Shown here piece by piece: positions 52,333 to 63,950 of a stretch of DNA of 64,000 bases. The DNA comes from Gracilaria domingensis. Taxonomy: Eukaryota > Rhodophyta > Florideophyceae > Gracilariales > Gracilariaceae. The stretch is taken from NCBI GenBank assembly GCA_022539475.1, contig VCMS01000154.1:192211-256210 (forward strand), in the 5' to 3' direction. Numbering within the stretch: position 1 is the stretch's first letter; each line of letters begins with the position of its first letter. Below the pieces are notes generated by a model, which did no database searches, was not told the origin of the DNA, and saw nothing but the letters and a program-made list of their open reading frames with translations. The position numbers and the translations under genes are program-made.

Positions 52333-53148
52333 TGTAGTGCAACGCGATTGCGGGACTCCTTCGCTGATGCGATTCATAACATGCACGGCGATGCCGGGAG
52401 GTGGTGGCACACAGTATGAGTAACTGGTGAGATCAGCCCATTCTTGGGTATACTTAATATTAGAATTAGTGTTATGAGGCGCACGGCTTAGCCGGTGGGT
52501 CACACACGTGTGGGAAGTTTGCACCCATTAGTTGGGGTATTTTAGATGTTTATTCTAGATATTTTCGCTACACCGCTTGACAGTGGGTTTGCACTCTACA
52601 CTACTTAGTAGGTTGAGCTGCACCCATTGTCGGGGAAGTAAACGAACGAACCGAGTGTTCGGCTCTGATGTTTCACCCTTGGTGACCGATATCCTCCTCC
52701 CGGAGAGTCGGCACCTTGTGCAGGGCTCATCATCCGCCTCGCGGCATCATTAACACCACTACCGCTTTCGCGTGTTTACTTTGTGTGTGTTTCTTTTATT
52801 TCTGTCCCTGTTATACAGGTAGCACTACTTGGTGTACCGGTGCATACCGTTCGTGGCTCGACACACTCGCGTGGGCTATTACCGCTCTCGCGTGTCATCG
52901 CCACACTCGTGGGTACCGCGTGCTACGCACGTGACGCTACTGCCGACTTGTGTCGTGTGTTCTCTACCGCTGGACGCTTCTTCTTCGCCGCTTCGCTCCC
53001 TCCATTACTTGGGAAGGGTCGACCCCGGTCTTACACCCGGCATTGCCGTGTCGTACCTGTGGGAGCGCTCTACTGCTGTGCTCGCCTCTTGAGAGAGGGT
53101 CTGAACCGCCTTTGCGTGTCTTTCCCCATCGCTGGGTTTTGCACAACA
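52333..53148 (+). repeat. 3' LTR (816 bp)
   Basis: Same length as the 5' LTR with one substitution (T at 52590 against G at 41026). Followed by the GTAGT duplication. Confidence 0.95.
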
Positions 53149-53153
53149 GTAGT
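53149..53153. other. Target-site duplication, right copy
   Basis: GTAGT, identical to 40764-40768. Confidence 0.9.
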
Positions 53154-53368
53154 CACACGGCGCGCCAATCATTCAGTAGCCGCAGCCCCACTTCCAGAAC
53201 AGTAACAGTCCCACAGCAGCGGTAGCAACAGTGTCCCACATCGCTTTCCCTCATTTCCTTTGGTTCACAGTAGAAGCGTCCATTCCCGTCCGTAGCAATT
53301 CAGAGGAACAGCAGCGCGAGAGACGCAACACCAGTACAGAGCCAGTGGTACCATCTTCAGTTTCAGGC

Positions 53369-53693
53369 ACGCCGCAGCGCACGGCGCGCAACCTCATCGC
53401 CCTCTGCCTCAGGCGCGCCGAGGCGCGCGGCGCGCGACTTCATCGTTCTCAGGCGCGCCGCAGCGCGCGGCGCGCCACCTCATCTTCCTTTTCCTCACGC
53501 GCGCCGCAGCGCACGGCGCCCGACTTCATTGTCCTCTTCCTTATGCGCGCCGCAGCGCGCGGCGCGCAACCTCATTATCCTCATTGGCGCGCCACAGCAA
53601 GCGGCGCGCAGCTTCCTTTTCTTTGCCGCCGCGCCGCAGCGCGCGACCTCATCATCTTCGGCGGCGCGCCGCGGCGCGCGGCGCGTAGCACTG
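53369..53693. repeat. GC-rich minisatellite, about 8 imperfect units of 40-47 bp
   Basis: Each unit has a GCGCCGCAGCGCGCGGCGCG-type core followed by a pyrimidine-rich tail (ACCTCATCNTCCTC). The cores are self-complementary and rich in AscI/BssHII-type GCGCGC. Confidence 0.8.
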
Positions 53694-53812
53694 AGCGCAG
53701 ACGGGGCGGCAGACGCACGGCAGCGAGCGCAGACGGGGCGGCAGACGCACGGAAGCGAGCGCAGACGGGGCGGCAGACGCACGGCAGCGAGCGCAGACGG
53801 GGGCGGCGACGG
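53694..53812. repeat. 32-bp tandem repeat, three full units plus a partial
   Basis: Units 53694-53725, 53726-53757 and 53758-53789 begin AGCGCAGACGGGGCGG and end ACGCACGGCAGCG; the second has one A substitution. A diverged partial unit follows. Confidence 0.85.
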
Positions 53813-53888
53813 GCGCAGTTCAGGGGTGGAGGGTGATTTTATTTCCGGAGCAATCTCCGGAGATAAGAAAATCTTTTGGCAGAGTCCA

Positions 53889-54455
53889 ATGGAGTGCGGG
53901 ACACTCCCTTGGAACCGCCTCCACAAGACTTTTACAAAATTAAGGACATCTTTGCAAAATATAGAAACTTCCCTAGACAGTTCTGAAGACATTATTATTG
54001 TCCAGCACTTCGCCCCAAAAAAGGCAAACAAACGAAGAAACACCAGAGGTGATATATCGCCTATTCAACAGCCGGCTACTGCCCACGTAAAACTCACAGT
54101 TCAGACTCTTGTCTTTCCCATATCCCAGAATTCCAAAAGTGGGAACCCCCTCTTTCGCGGAACAATTATTACGAAGATATCAGACAATCTTTGCACTGCT
54201 AAGCAGCATGCTGTGAAGACACTAATGTCAGCGCACGATATGAAATGGTCATGCCCTTTATATGCACCCAAGACTACACCCAAGACTATATCGTCAAACG
54301 AGCTAACAAATACTGATGCCACAAACAGTGAATTAGATGGTAATGCCGTTTCTAATTTTGCTGTTATCACATCTTCTAAAAGAATAATAGAAACAAAGCA
54401 GACAAAAAACCAAGCTATGATCACGATACAATCATTATATTGCTGCAAGAAATGA
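53889..54455 (+). CDS. Uncertain ORF upstream of a Harbinger-like remnant
   Basis: 188 codons from ATG to stop, AT-rich unlike the minisatellite before it. Lys/Thr/Asn-rich, no domain recognised; contains a duplicated TTPKT-like stretch. It may be part of the decayed transposon that follows. The frame continues open upstream only through GC-rich repeat sequence, so I start at 53889. Coding status doubtful. Confidence 0.25.
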   Translation: MECGTLPWNRLHKTFTKLRTSLQNIETSLDSSEDIIIVQHFAPKKANKRRNTRGDISPIQQPATAHVKLTVQTLVFPISQNSKSGNPLFRGTIITKISDNLCTAKQHAVKTLMSAHDMKWSCPLYAPKTTPKTISSNELTNTDATNSELDGNAVSNFAVITSSKRIIETKQTKNQAMITIQSLYCCKK

Positions 54456-54496
54456 GGGTCGTTTAATAAGGATCAAAATCTGATCAAGGAAAGTCA

Positions 54497-54937
54497 ATGA
54501 AAGAATATTTTGCTAGTGCAATTAAGCTGGCCAAAGATAAAAACCAGATTGTAAGATCAGCTAAAGCATAACAGAAAAAATTTGTCTATCTTATACAGGA
54601 CTATAAAACCTACATACAAAAAAATTGTAAGTTCGCTCGAGACGGAGATGATGAAAACCTTTATGAGAAGCCCCTATTCTGCAAAGAATTGCAGGAGTTG
54701 GAGGCTCAAAAAGCCCGACATGAAACACCAAGAGCCTGTAATACGGAACATGATATATGTGAGGTTGGCATGACAAATAGCCGTAAACGTGCAAAGACCA
54801 GTGATAACGGATTTCTAGAACGTTACTCTAACAATCAGAAGGATCTCCACTCCCAGATAATTGAAAAACGTAAACGTGGTAACAAGCAACGCTTTAAGAT
54901 GCGCTCGCTGATGGAAAAAATTGTTAACAAGTTGTAA
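54497..54937 (+). pseudogene. Myb/SANT-like accessory ORF of a PIF/Harbinger-type element (decayed)
   Basis: 146 codons with one in-frame TAA at 54569-54571. After the stop it reads KFVYLIQDYKTYIQKN then DENLYEKPLFCKELQELEAQ, a helical pattern like the Myb/SANT-type proteins of Harbinger elements, and ends strongly basic (KRKRGNKQRFKMR). It converges on the transposase remnant with only 18 bp between stops. Confidence 0.4.
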
Positions 54938-54955
54938 GCTAATGAACTCAGCTGA

Positions 54956-55480
54956 TCATTTATTAAGAATATAATACAGAATTTCATCTCTTTGCTGCGG
55001 CCCTGCAGCTGTTTCTCCAGTCACCTCTGCAATGTCTCCATCTTCGTTTTCTAGTGGATCAATTATCATACAATCATTTTCAATGAGGCACTTTTTGTGC
55101 ACAATAATGCAAGCCATGAGCATCATGCAAATTTAATCCTCGCGCTGGAGCTTTACTTCTGTTCTTAGAATCGAGAACCTATTTTGAGGAATACCAAATT
55201 GGCAATATATTGATTTCCTTGTATTAGACGAAATTCCATTTTAAACTCCTATCACCGGACTTGCCCGCATCTCTGCTTGCAAACTAGATTTCACCATATT
55301 TTTATCCAGAATAAACGCGCAATTTTGCATCAAATGCGGTCTTACTTAAGTTCCATCAACGCTTAAATCCTTCATTGTGTCCCCAAACGAAAGAGCAAGC
55401 TCTCTTCAAAGATACAGTATCGGTATTGGTAATCATAACTTATTAAAACGCCCATTGATAGAGACCTTAACACTATAAGT
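54956..55480 (-). pseudogene. PIF/Harbinger-like DDE transposase, C-terminal remnant
   Basis: Minus-strand reading with several stops: SVDGT (about 55,355) followed by the FILDKN region, then FGIPQNRFSILRTEVKLQRE and MLMACIIVHKKC, ending TGA at 54958-54956. These match, in order, the DGTHI, FG-LK-RF-IL and LHN blocks of DDE superfamily 4 (Harbinger) transposases. Inactive. Confidence 0.5.
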
Positions 55481-55856
55481 CGCACGAGGTTATCACGCCT
55501 ATATAGAGTAGTCACGAGGCAATTCCAAATAAAAAGCATTTTGTGCAGCGACTGCCGGCAATGCGGTCATCGAGTTTTCTTTTTGTCAGATTATTTACAA
55601 CTTTGCGCAACCGCGCATCAGCGTACCAAACCAGAACTTGATCTATAGTCCTAGCACTCCTTTCATTCACCCAGATTATTTCTTCCAACTCTTTACGCTT
55701 AAGACGCGAGCATAATGCTTTTACTACTGCTAAAAGCGAGACATCTGGCATAAGTTCTAGAAAAAAGCATAGCAAGTGATTGCTTACACCACCCACCTAA
55801 CAAAAGAAGAATCTTTCTTCTTCTCTCAGTCTTCCGGTTTCTTATCCCAGCATACG

Positions 55857-56419
55857 TGAACGTTCACAAAAACCTCATTGAACTCACAACAGAAAATTAT
55901 TTTCAATGGTTACAGAACTTGCAAGACATTTTCACTGAACATGACTACACAGATCATATCGACTAGATTTCTCAGCCTCATAACTTAGAACACTTAAAAG
56001 CAGTTGCTGGTTTACGACGAATCATTACAAAAAGCACCACGGAGGAAGTCATCAACGTAATTGCCGACCCCACAGTTTTCACGGGCTCATTTGTCCAAAT
56101 TTTAGAAACTGTCATGAACATTTTCGACTATCAGTATACCAAACATTTTTACAGTCATTCACTGGAGGCCATGAATCTTCGAAAGACCGGCACCATCTCC
56201 GAGTACAACAATCAACATATCTCCATCCGGCGCAAACCAATTGTTGCACAAACTCCGGGTATATCCGATGAGAAAATGACCGTGACCTTCATACGACAGA
56301 GTCTGTTGATAGATGAGAGATTTTCACAGCGAGCCATATCCATGATGATTGGCAACTCACCTCTGACCATACGTGGGACACAAAACCGCCTCGAGCAGTA
56401 CAAACACCTACTGTCTTAA
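55857..56419 (+). pseudogene. Copia gag remnant
   Basis: One frame with a single TAG (about 55,966). LTTENYFQWLQNL is the copia gag entry motif (ENY..W), and GTISEYNNQHISIRRKPIV with ISDEKMTVTFIRQSLL matches the middle of the copia gag (UBN2-like) domain. Confidence 0.7.
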
Positions 56420-57060
56420 CAGGTCCCCATACACTTATCTGCTACACGACCCTCATCATCACAGAACCGAACAAGCAGCCACGGTTACAGAAAAGGACGT
56501 GGCCGTGGCCGCGGACGCTACGGAGGGTCTAGCACACGCAGCGTACGCAACGCCGTCCTTGACCTCACTAAAGAGATTGAAAATGTCAAACCCCCACGAC
56601 AACGCAACCCACGAGCTCGCTCCATTGCCAAACAGGGATCTGCTGCAGAGGATGCCATAGCGGAAGAAATGGCTCAGGCCATGAAATATCTCGAATCACT
56701 CCCTGACACGGACACGCCAGACACTTCACAGTGTACGTACGCTTTGGACTCTGGAGCCCATCCAAGCATTGTATCCCACGGCACCACAGACGAAACGGAC
56801 ATAAAACCCACATTGTAACCCACACCGTCTCATCCACGCCCCTAGAGACAAGGAAGAGAAGCAGTCTTCGACTAATCAGTTATATGGGATTCTCAATGAA
56901 TGTACCCACACTGATAAACAAAAACATCAATGGGAACCTCGTCTCTGTTCGTGCGATCACGCGACATCTCGCCCCCGTCATATTTACAGCACATACTGCA
57001 TATATTCTGAGTCGCACGATACCAGTAACAGTGCTTGGCACAGCATCCTGGAACAATAGC
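56420..57060 (+). pseudogene. Copia nucleocapsid/protease remnant
   Basis: An Arg/Gly-rich stretch (GYRKGRGRGRGRYGG) precedes YALDSGAHPSIVS, the DSGA active site of copia proteases (about 56,740-56,775). Later frames drift. Confidence 0.65.
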
Positions 57061-57289
57061 ACCTACATCCTCAACCTGGGACCCACCTCAAGCTCGGCCA
57101 AAACCACCAGGTCTGAAAGCTCCCAGACGCAGCTCCCGCTCCCGAGCCATAAACAAGCCCACCTCCCTGCTCCACTACCCAGCACCCAACGCAATCGCCT
57201 CAAAACTCCTCTGACCAACCGTTCCAAGCGTTCATTTCGTCCCCGGCCCCTAGCGCTCACTACCTCACCATCACAACACTAATGTATGG

Positions 57290-58235
57290 TAAACTCGGAA
57301 AAGTGAAAACCCACCAGACTGACCGAAGTTCCGCTCTGGTGCGATATGGTAGACCAGCGACAGAGCTCTCTGTACCACCGTAACTTGAGTGTAAGACCAA
57401 AGTGGCACTAGCTATACCGACAGAGGTGCTAGGCACATTCGTGGGAAAACGGTGAGAAACTCCAGAGATGGGGTAATGTCGGTAACGATGCGACGCGACC
57501 AATGACGAGAGTAGTCTCGGGAGGGAAGGCAACACGGAACAACAAGAAAAACCAACACCCACAGGCGACGGGTAGGGCCTCTTCGGCACTGTGCCCGGAG
57601 CGGGGCGAGATCCTCCGACAGGGATGCAAGGGGTTCCGTAACCATGGCTAAACTTTATACAGAGTCGGATCACTTCGTAATCTAGTCTGATACCTCCTCG
57701 GTATGACTCGCAAGTCCTGACATCAACGATAGATGTTCCTCAGAGGTACCGAGAGGGTAGGACCACCGTACCCAGACGCGGCTATACTCGTGAGAGTGAT
57801 AACCCACGTAGGCGGCTGGCGCTAGAGCCTCACTCGTGCTGAGTCCACCCGAAAGAGCGCTCCTCGACAAAGACTTCACTTGGGGAGTGCTCGGGTTGAC
57901 TTAACAAAGGTGGTCGCGTCCGCGAGATCACGCTCACCTAAGTAGGTCTACTAACTAACTATGTACACGTGGTGCACACCCGCAGGAGTCCGTACACGTA
58001 GCTAATCCAGTGTCAGGCGCCTCAGGTGCACCACCTATCCTCCCGTATTATGCACACACGGTGGTGTCATACATGCGTTCACCTAGCGGTGACAGCCAGC
58101 AATGGCGCCCCTGATTAGAGGTAAAATACTGGGAAAGCCATTCCAAAGTAACCTCCGAAATTGGGTCTCACTCATACATTGGGGTTGCATCCTCCTATAC
58201 TCACCCCTGCTTATATGAGTAGCATCCCCACGATT
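57290..58235. other. Insertion of unknown origin inside the copia element
   Basis: Roughly 0.95 kb between protease and pre-integrase with no copia-like frame and no coding signal on either strand. A solo LTR is the best guess, but I could not fix ends or a target duplication. Confidence 0.35.
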
Positions 58236-58251
58236 ATCACGCTATTTCGCC

Positions 58252-58985
58252 TTGCTCTACAACGAACAGCCGTCAGACCCTGAACTACATAAATGGCATC
58301 TGATACATAACCATGTCCCGCCCTCTAAACTCGCACGACTAGCCTCACTTCACATCATTCTCGAGTCAAGGCTGCTCCCCGTTGGGAAACGCACAATCAC
58401 ATGTAGCGGATGCAAGCTAGAGCGCCTCAAGCGCCAACCGCACACAAAAACGTCACACCAGTACCCTCTCGGCAAATTAATCACATCTGACATCTGCGGC
58501 CCCCTGCCACACACCTTCAGCACAGCAAAACCTCTACTTCGTCACCTTCTCTGAACTATACAGCCGATACCTGCTCCTCCACTTCAGCAAAAACCGACAG
58601 GGCCTCTCCAAAATCGTGGCATGCGCCCTGCCATTTCTTCCAGAGCGCGACAGGAACGTCTCCCACATATTCTCTCGTACAACGCAAAAGAATTCTTGAT
58701 CAAAGCGCTCCAGCAAATACTCTCCGCACAATGCACAGCCAAGTTACAGCCACAGCATGTGCACGACGGCAAAATGGCATCGCTGAGCGTATCAATCAAA
58801 CACTATCCTCCGTTGCGAGAGCTAATCTCATACAGAGTAGCCTTGGCGATGAACATTGGGAAGATGCAATCCGTGACACTGCTTTCAAATACAAACTGAT
58901 CCCACATTCCTCTACCGGCAGAACACCAAGAGCCAAATTCGGCTCCCCGGCCAAGCCGCGCGCACTACACGCCCTTGGATGACTT
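58252..58985 (+). pseudogene. Copia GAG-pre-integrase and integrase remnant
   Basis: KWHLIHNHVPPSKLARLASL and CSGCKLERLKRQPH match the HHCC pre-integrase domain, SDICGPL the first catalytic Asp block, and RRQNGIAERINQTLSSVAR, EDAIRDTAFKYK and GRTPRAKFG the end of the copia integrase. Frameshifts separate these parts. Confidence 0.75.
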
Positions 58986-59379
58986 GGATATGCCTTACTG
59001 CCCACCAGTGCCCAGTTACAATCCAGCTGGAAAGCAGAGGAATAACTTGCAGATACATGTACGGCCGTCACTCTCAAAACATCCTCGTCATGGCTCTTGG
59101 CGCAGGAAGATACATACAAACTCCGAAAACAGACTTTCACCATTTTCTCGATCTACAGAGCCGTGGAATAAATTCCAACGCATTTAACAACCATTCTGCA
59201 CCCCACGCCAGGGACAATCATAAACACCACTCGAGCACCAACAGCGCAACAGGCAACAAGTACCCCGACGCCCACCAATTGGCAACAGCACACAACGAAG
59301 AGCTGCGAAGCTCGACAAGCTGAAAGCTGTTAAGTAGATGCCGTAGAAACAGCTCCCAAAGAGACTGATCAACTTACCA

Positions 59380-60500
59380 TGACTTAAAATACAAACGCAC
59401 ACCAGAAGGATTTATCATGAGCCGCAATCCCAGATGCTCAGTCCGCGGGACAGAATGATACCTCACAAGGATTTCAATTGGGATGAAACCGCTGCCCACC
59501 TCTCACAGAAATCCATGGTTCGGCTGATATCGGCACGGGCTGCACGACACGGATTGGAACTTGAACACCTCGACATAAAATCAGCCTTCACGCACGAGAA
59601 GTACCAACGCACGATTCCTCTATATGTTCGACAACATCCAAAATTTGATGGCTCATACACGCATCAAGAACCAGGCGGTCAGCTGATACTCAATCTCTCT
59701 GGAGCTGCTCCAGCCGGACACTATTATCTTGAAGAAGGGTGGAATACTACAGTCTCTCGACTTCCAACAATCCACCGACGACCATGCACTCTTTGTCGCT
59801 GGGACGCCACCAATCAGTACAACCATTTTCGTCCTAAATATAGACGAATTCATCATTGCGGCTACTCACCGACACAGAATAGATAACTTTTCTCCCGGCT
59901 CCAGCAAAGTATGCGATCAAACAATTTGGGCTCGCCGACCCAATATCTCGATGGAAAATCACCACAGACGACAACGCCGCAATATCCATATCGAAACCGC
60001 ATACTTTGCAACAAATTCTTACACTGCTTGGCTTAGAAAAGGCCGATGGCAAACGCATCCCGTACACATCCGGCTTTGGATATCATCCGCCCGACGCCAA
60101 CGACGTACTCTCGTCGAAGTCGAAAAGTCTATACGTACAGTTGATCGGTTGACTCAGATGGCTCTCAGAGGGCACGCGGCCAGGCATTGCATTTTTTACC
60201 GCAAAGCTGGCTCTTGCTTAACAAACCCAACTGAACTCCATTGGAAACATATCAAATCAGTAGGGCCGATAACTGAAAGGCACCACCACCCACGGACTGC
60301 ACTATCCACGAGTGTCCCAATCACAAAGCTTACGTCGAACTCCGAAACCGACTTCGCCGCGACTCAGGAACGCGATGTTTCACATCAGCCCCTAAGAGGA
60401 ACGGGAAAGCTCGAGTGGCCTACAAAAAACTTTGAACCTGGCTCATCTGGCGTTTCTATAGGCGTCGTTAAGACGAGATATTGGCGTACAATTTTGGCCT
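59380..60500 (+). pseudogene. Copia reverse transcriptase remnant
   Basis: MVRLISARAARHGLELEHLD then IKSAFTH match the copia RT start (IR-LLA-A---GL-L-QLDVKSAFLNG). IPLYVRQHPKFDG follows. Downstream, FVLNIDEFIIAA takes the place of the YVDD block and PTELHWKHIKSV that of the P--HW-A--RI block. Multiple shifts. Confidence 0.7.
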
Positions 60501-60918
60501 TCTACGCCCATTCGTGCGCCTATGGGTCGTATAGGTCACGAATCGGCAAAGTATGGTAAACAATGCGTTGGTACCAGTGTTGTAATTATTGTACTTACTC
60601 TATTAGCGTAGCAACCGTGGGTAGGAGCCCAAATTGTACCCAATCCGGCTCGACCTAATTTAGCCTATAGAACGCCATTGAGCCCAGATTTCCAAGGTTT
60701 TTTGTACGCCACTCCGTAGCTTTCAGTTCTTCTTAGCGGGCTACCCATTTCTTGAATAAAAGTCTCATGATTCGGTCTCCCCCAGCCAAAACAATCGTAC
60801 CCGACTGGTTGTGTGTGTGAAGCGGAGTATAATGCCCCGCACGCTGGCACACGCGACGCTCCGTCATGTTTCGAGAATCTGTTTTTCATCGGATTTTCTT
60901 TGCTGATCCGACACTTTG

Positions 60919-61100
60919 AAAATGGACAACCAGGCAGCCACTAGGCGCTGCCGCTTCGGACAAGGTACTACAAAGCGACGCAAGTATACTGACCTAGACT
61001 CACTTCTCCGCATCATACCCGAGCGAACATCAGCGGAGCAGTACCGTCCGCCTGAAACGTCTGATCATACCGAAACCCTTACTCTCGCAACAGTTTGAGG
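60919..61100 (+). pseudogene. Copia RNase H remnant
   Basis: KMDNQAATRR corresponds to the DNQAA block of copia RNase H. The rest is degraded. Confidence 0.45.
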
Positions 61101-62495
61101 GCAAAGTACCAATTACTCTCAGCCTCCGGCCGTTGGCGCATACACAAGCGCTCGGAGCCGACTTGCGCTCATCAGGGGTGTGTTTTCACGCATCAATTGA
61201 ATGCTTTTCATACCACGATACAGCGCCGTCGCCCCGGCAACGATTGGTTATCACGCCTGCCTATCACGGCCACATAGATGTGGCACGTTAGCAACCACAA
61301 TAAAGGGCTTGCGCCTGGCGACTGCCCGACGGTCGGCCATCCATTCTTTCTGCTCTCACCGATGAGTGGATCAGGACGGCAATGTTGCATGGTGAACACT
61401 ATTGGGTTGCTTGGATGGAGTGCATTTTTAGTAATCTTTAGAAATATCCGTGAGGTTTTTGGGCCAACACTGTCAGAACTGCATAGGGATGGGAAGGCTG
61501 TGGAAGCAAACCGATTCTGAGGGTGTTTTGAGGAAGACTCTTCATATACGAGCGATGCGCCAGTGCACGTGGCACTTTGAAGTTATGAGGTGCATCCCCT
61601 ATGGGAGCCTTCAACCGTTGGTTAATTTTAAATCTTATTAGCACCCGTAGAGGGGCGGTGCATCGGGACAAGGGCCCTGGCTGGGGTGGACAACGTGGGG
61701 TGAATGGTTGTGAAACAAGTGGAGATTTTGGGGAATATTTTAGTTTGTTATTTTATTTTGCACCTAAACAGTGGGGTTGCGTACGTGTGCGAAGCCGTAC
61801 GGGCTGCTGCACTACTGTAATCAGTCCGACCGGCTCTGCACCTGGGTACTAAGGTGCAGGGGCGCTGACCACCTGACGGTAAAGGCAACGAGCCTCTCCT
61901 TCGAGAAATGAGCCACTCGGAATCAGAGGGGCACTTGAGATCCTCTTGAGTGTGGGCTTAGGCGTTTACTGCCGCTGCGGTTACTACTCACCCGGAGGGT
62001 CAACTCAAGAGATATAAGTACGCGTTACTCTCCTTGCGGAACGCCTAAAAATTGCGTATACGTGTGGTTTCGGTATCTATTATTACTATTATTCCTGATT
62101 GCAGGACAGATCTCCGCCCCTAGTATTGGGTTTGGCTTCTTGGTTTTTTCTTGTTCTTTTTCCACGACTCGCCTGCTGCCTGCGTGTGCACCGCCGCGTC
62201 TCCTCTTATGGAGCATCTCTTTTTTCCCTTATTTTTCGGCATACGCCCTCCCCTCGGAGTATCTGGCTCACCCTTCTCGAGTACTTTCTACTTCCCAACC
62301 GTCCTCGGCTGGCTGATTCTCCTGATATTAGAACTTTTCGCAATCAACCTCCTGTAGGTTTTCGCAGCTAAGTTAACTGGTTTTACCCCAGGTCCTCGGT
62401 GTCACAGAGGCTCGTCCACCAGTTACCTCGCCCAAGAAGCAGGACTTCGTCATTCCTGTGCCGTGTTACATCCGTTCTGAGTCTGCAGCAACAAG

Positions 62496-62514
62496 TGGTC
62501 TCTCTGACTTCGAA
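62496..62514 (+). other. Primer-binding site of the second Ty3 element
   Basis: TGGTCTCTCTGACTTCGAA, two bases after the LTR end, as in the intact element. Confidence 0.65.
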
Positions 62515-63039
62515 GTCGATTATGGAAGACTCACCCTTTTTCAGGTTGGTTTAGAAGTGGAATTACCACCTTGGTGGTTGGAAAGACCCTTATCGGGTAG
62601 ATCTGACCTCTACCCGCATTCCGGAATCCTTTGGTTGTTTTTGGTATCTTCCCGTCTTGGGACGCAAATATCTGCAGAATACCTCCCTTCACGAGGAAAA
62701 CTCGAGCAACAGATAGTCTAAAGGAGTGGAGCGCACCCCTGCTGCCCCGCGCTCCGTAGGTCCGTTCCCTAGACTGGCAGGATATGATCGCGATCCGACG
62801 GCTTCGGAATGCAGCGCCTCAGCCGTCTTCGTAGCCGCAGGAGCTTTCTAGACGTACCGACTACCGGTCCATCGGACTCTCGACTGTGGAGCCCTACACC
62901 GCTGGTGGAACGCCTTCACAGGCATCGCCGCCTCGAACGCTGGACTCGGGTGAGTACCCTTATTGGACTCACGATTGAGTGTTATGCAACATCTTCTCGT
63001 GCGATCTTCTTAACAACAAACCGAACTTCGCGATCGTCT

Positions 63040-63950
63040 CAAGATGCCATGTAGGGATTATCGGCGCAGAAATTGACTCCTGCGTAAGGATGTGAACCCA
63101 TTTTGGAGTGTTCTTGAGCAACCCCGCCCTGTGTTCAGAGCGGAGCTATGCCGTTTATTGAAGAGCTCGGGTGAGCCCCACTCGCTACAGAGTCGTTTGG
63201 AAAACATTAGAGGCCTATCATCGCATGGATGAGCGCTGTAGGCCAAGAATACCATTAGTCGCCTCACAAGGCTCCAGCTTCACCGTCATGAAGCGCAAAT
63301 CCGGAAGTCCAAACAGGAAAGCTTCAGCGCATCATTCAGATTCGTTCCGGAAAAAAAAAATTTTTTCCCTGCATCCCTCCATCAATCGTGGGTACTCGCC
63401 ATCTTCTTCATCTCGTGAACAGGAAAGGTAACGTCACCGACGTCGTCTCAAAGCGACACGTTTAAGGCGACCCTTTGTCCACCCAGGGGGCCCATCTCGC
63501 CTCGCCACCGTGCTAAGGGAAAGTAGGACACAGGGGCTCAGGGAGTTGAAACCATCGACTCCGTTATACCTAAAACTGCTTTCACTACCGTTATTATCCG
63601 GTACAGATACGCCTAACGGCGAATTCAATGCCATATGCACGGGGGAGTGACAGTATTAATCCGCCGAATGCAGATCACTCTACAGACGAAAAGATTCTTC
63701 AGCGGTGAAACGACCCAATTATCGGTGTTGGATTTGCACACCCGTCACCGCCCTGTGCTTCATGCAGGAAAGCGGACATAATCTGTATGATGTGAAGCAA
63801 AGACTATGTGGCTCCCATCATTTCCTAAACGGGAGTGGCAGAAGATCAATTTCACTCCGCCTTTGCGCCGGATCAGCGAGAACCTCGAAGGCGGTGTCAG
63901 TGTTGCGGCCGAGGCGTTTCCATACCTAATTAGGTCGTGATGCCAGTGAC
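63040..63950 (+). pseudogene. Gag pseudogene of the second Ty3 element
   Basis: Across several frames: LRKDVNPFWSVLEQ (intact copy LRTDVNALLEVLQ), a Lys/Ser/Arg-rich stretch, GLRELKPSTPLYLKLLS (GLRELEPTNPLFKRLLS), RRMQITLQTKRFFSGE (KRMSLTFRNQLFTGE), and EGGVSVAAEAFPYLIRS (EGGVTCWPEAVQYLLRS). Same order as the intact gag, so homology is clear; many stops. Confidence 0.8.

Larger units (their letters stand above)
40769..53148 (+). mobile_element. Complete Ty3/gypsy chromovirus-like LTR retrotransposon with an antisense ORF
   Basis: 12,380 bp bounded by 816-bp LTRs (TG...CA ends) and a GTAGT duplication. Order: LTR, primer-binding site, gag, protease, reverse transcriptase, RNase H, integrase, long low-complexity tail, chromodomain, purine tandem repeats, antisense ORF, polypurine tract, LTR. 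RT before integrase and the terminal chromodomain place it with chromoviruses. The LTRs differ at one position (G at 41026 against T at 52590), so insertion is recent. The copy still carries two frameshifts and one stop in pol, so as read it could not make full Pol on its own. Confidence 0.95.
55850..61100 (+). mobile_element. Decayed Ty1/copia retrotransposon, interrupted by an insertion
   Basis: Plus-strand order gag, protease, GAG-pre-integrase, integrase, RT, RNase H is the copia order (integrase before RT). Stops and shifts occur throughout. LTRs were not identified. A segment at about 57,290-58,235 without copia similarity splits protease from integrase. Confidence 0.8.
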
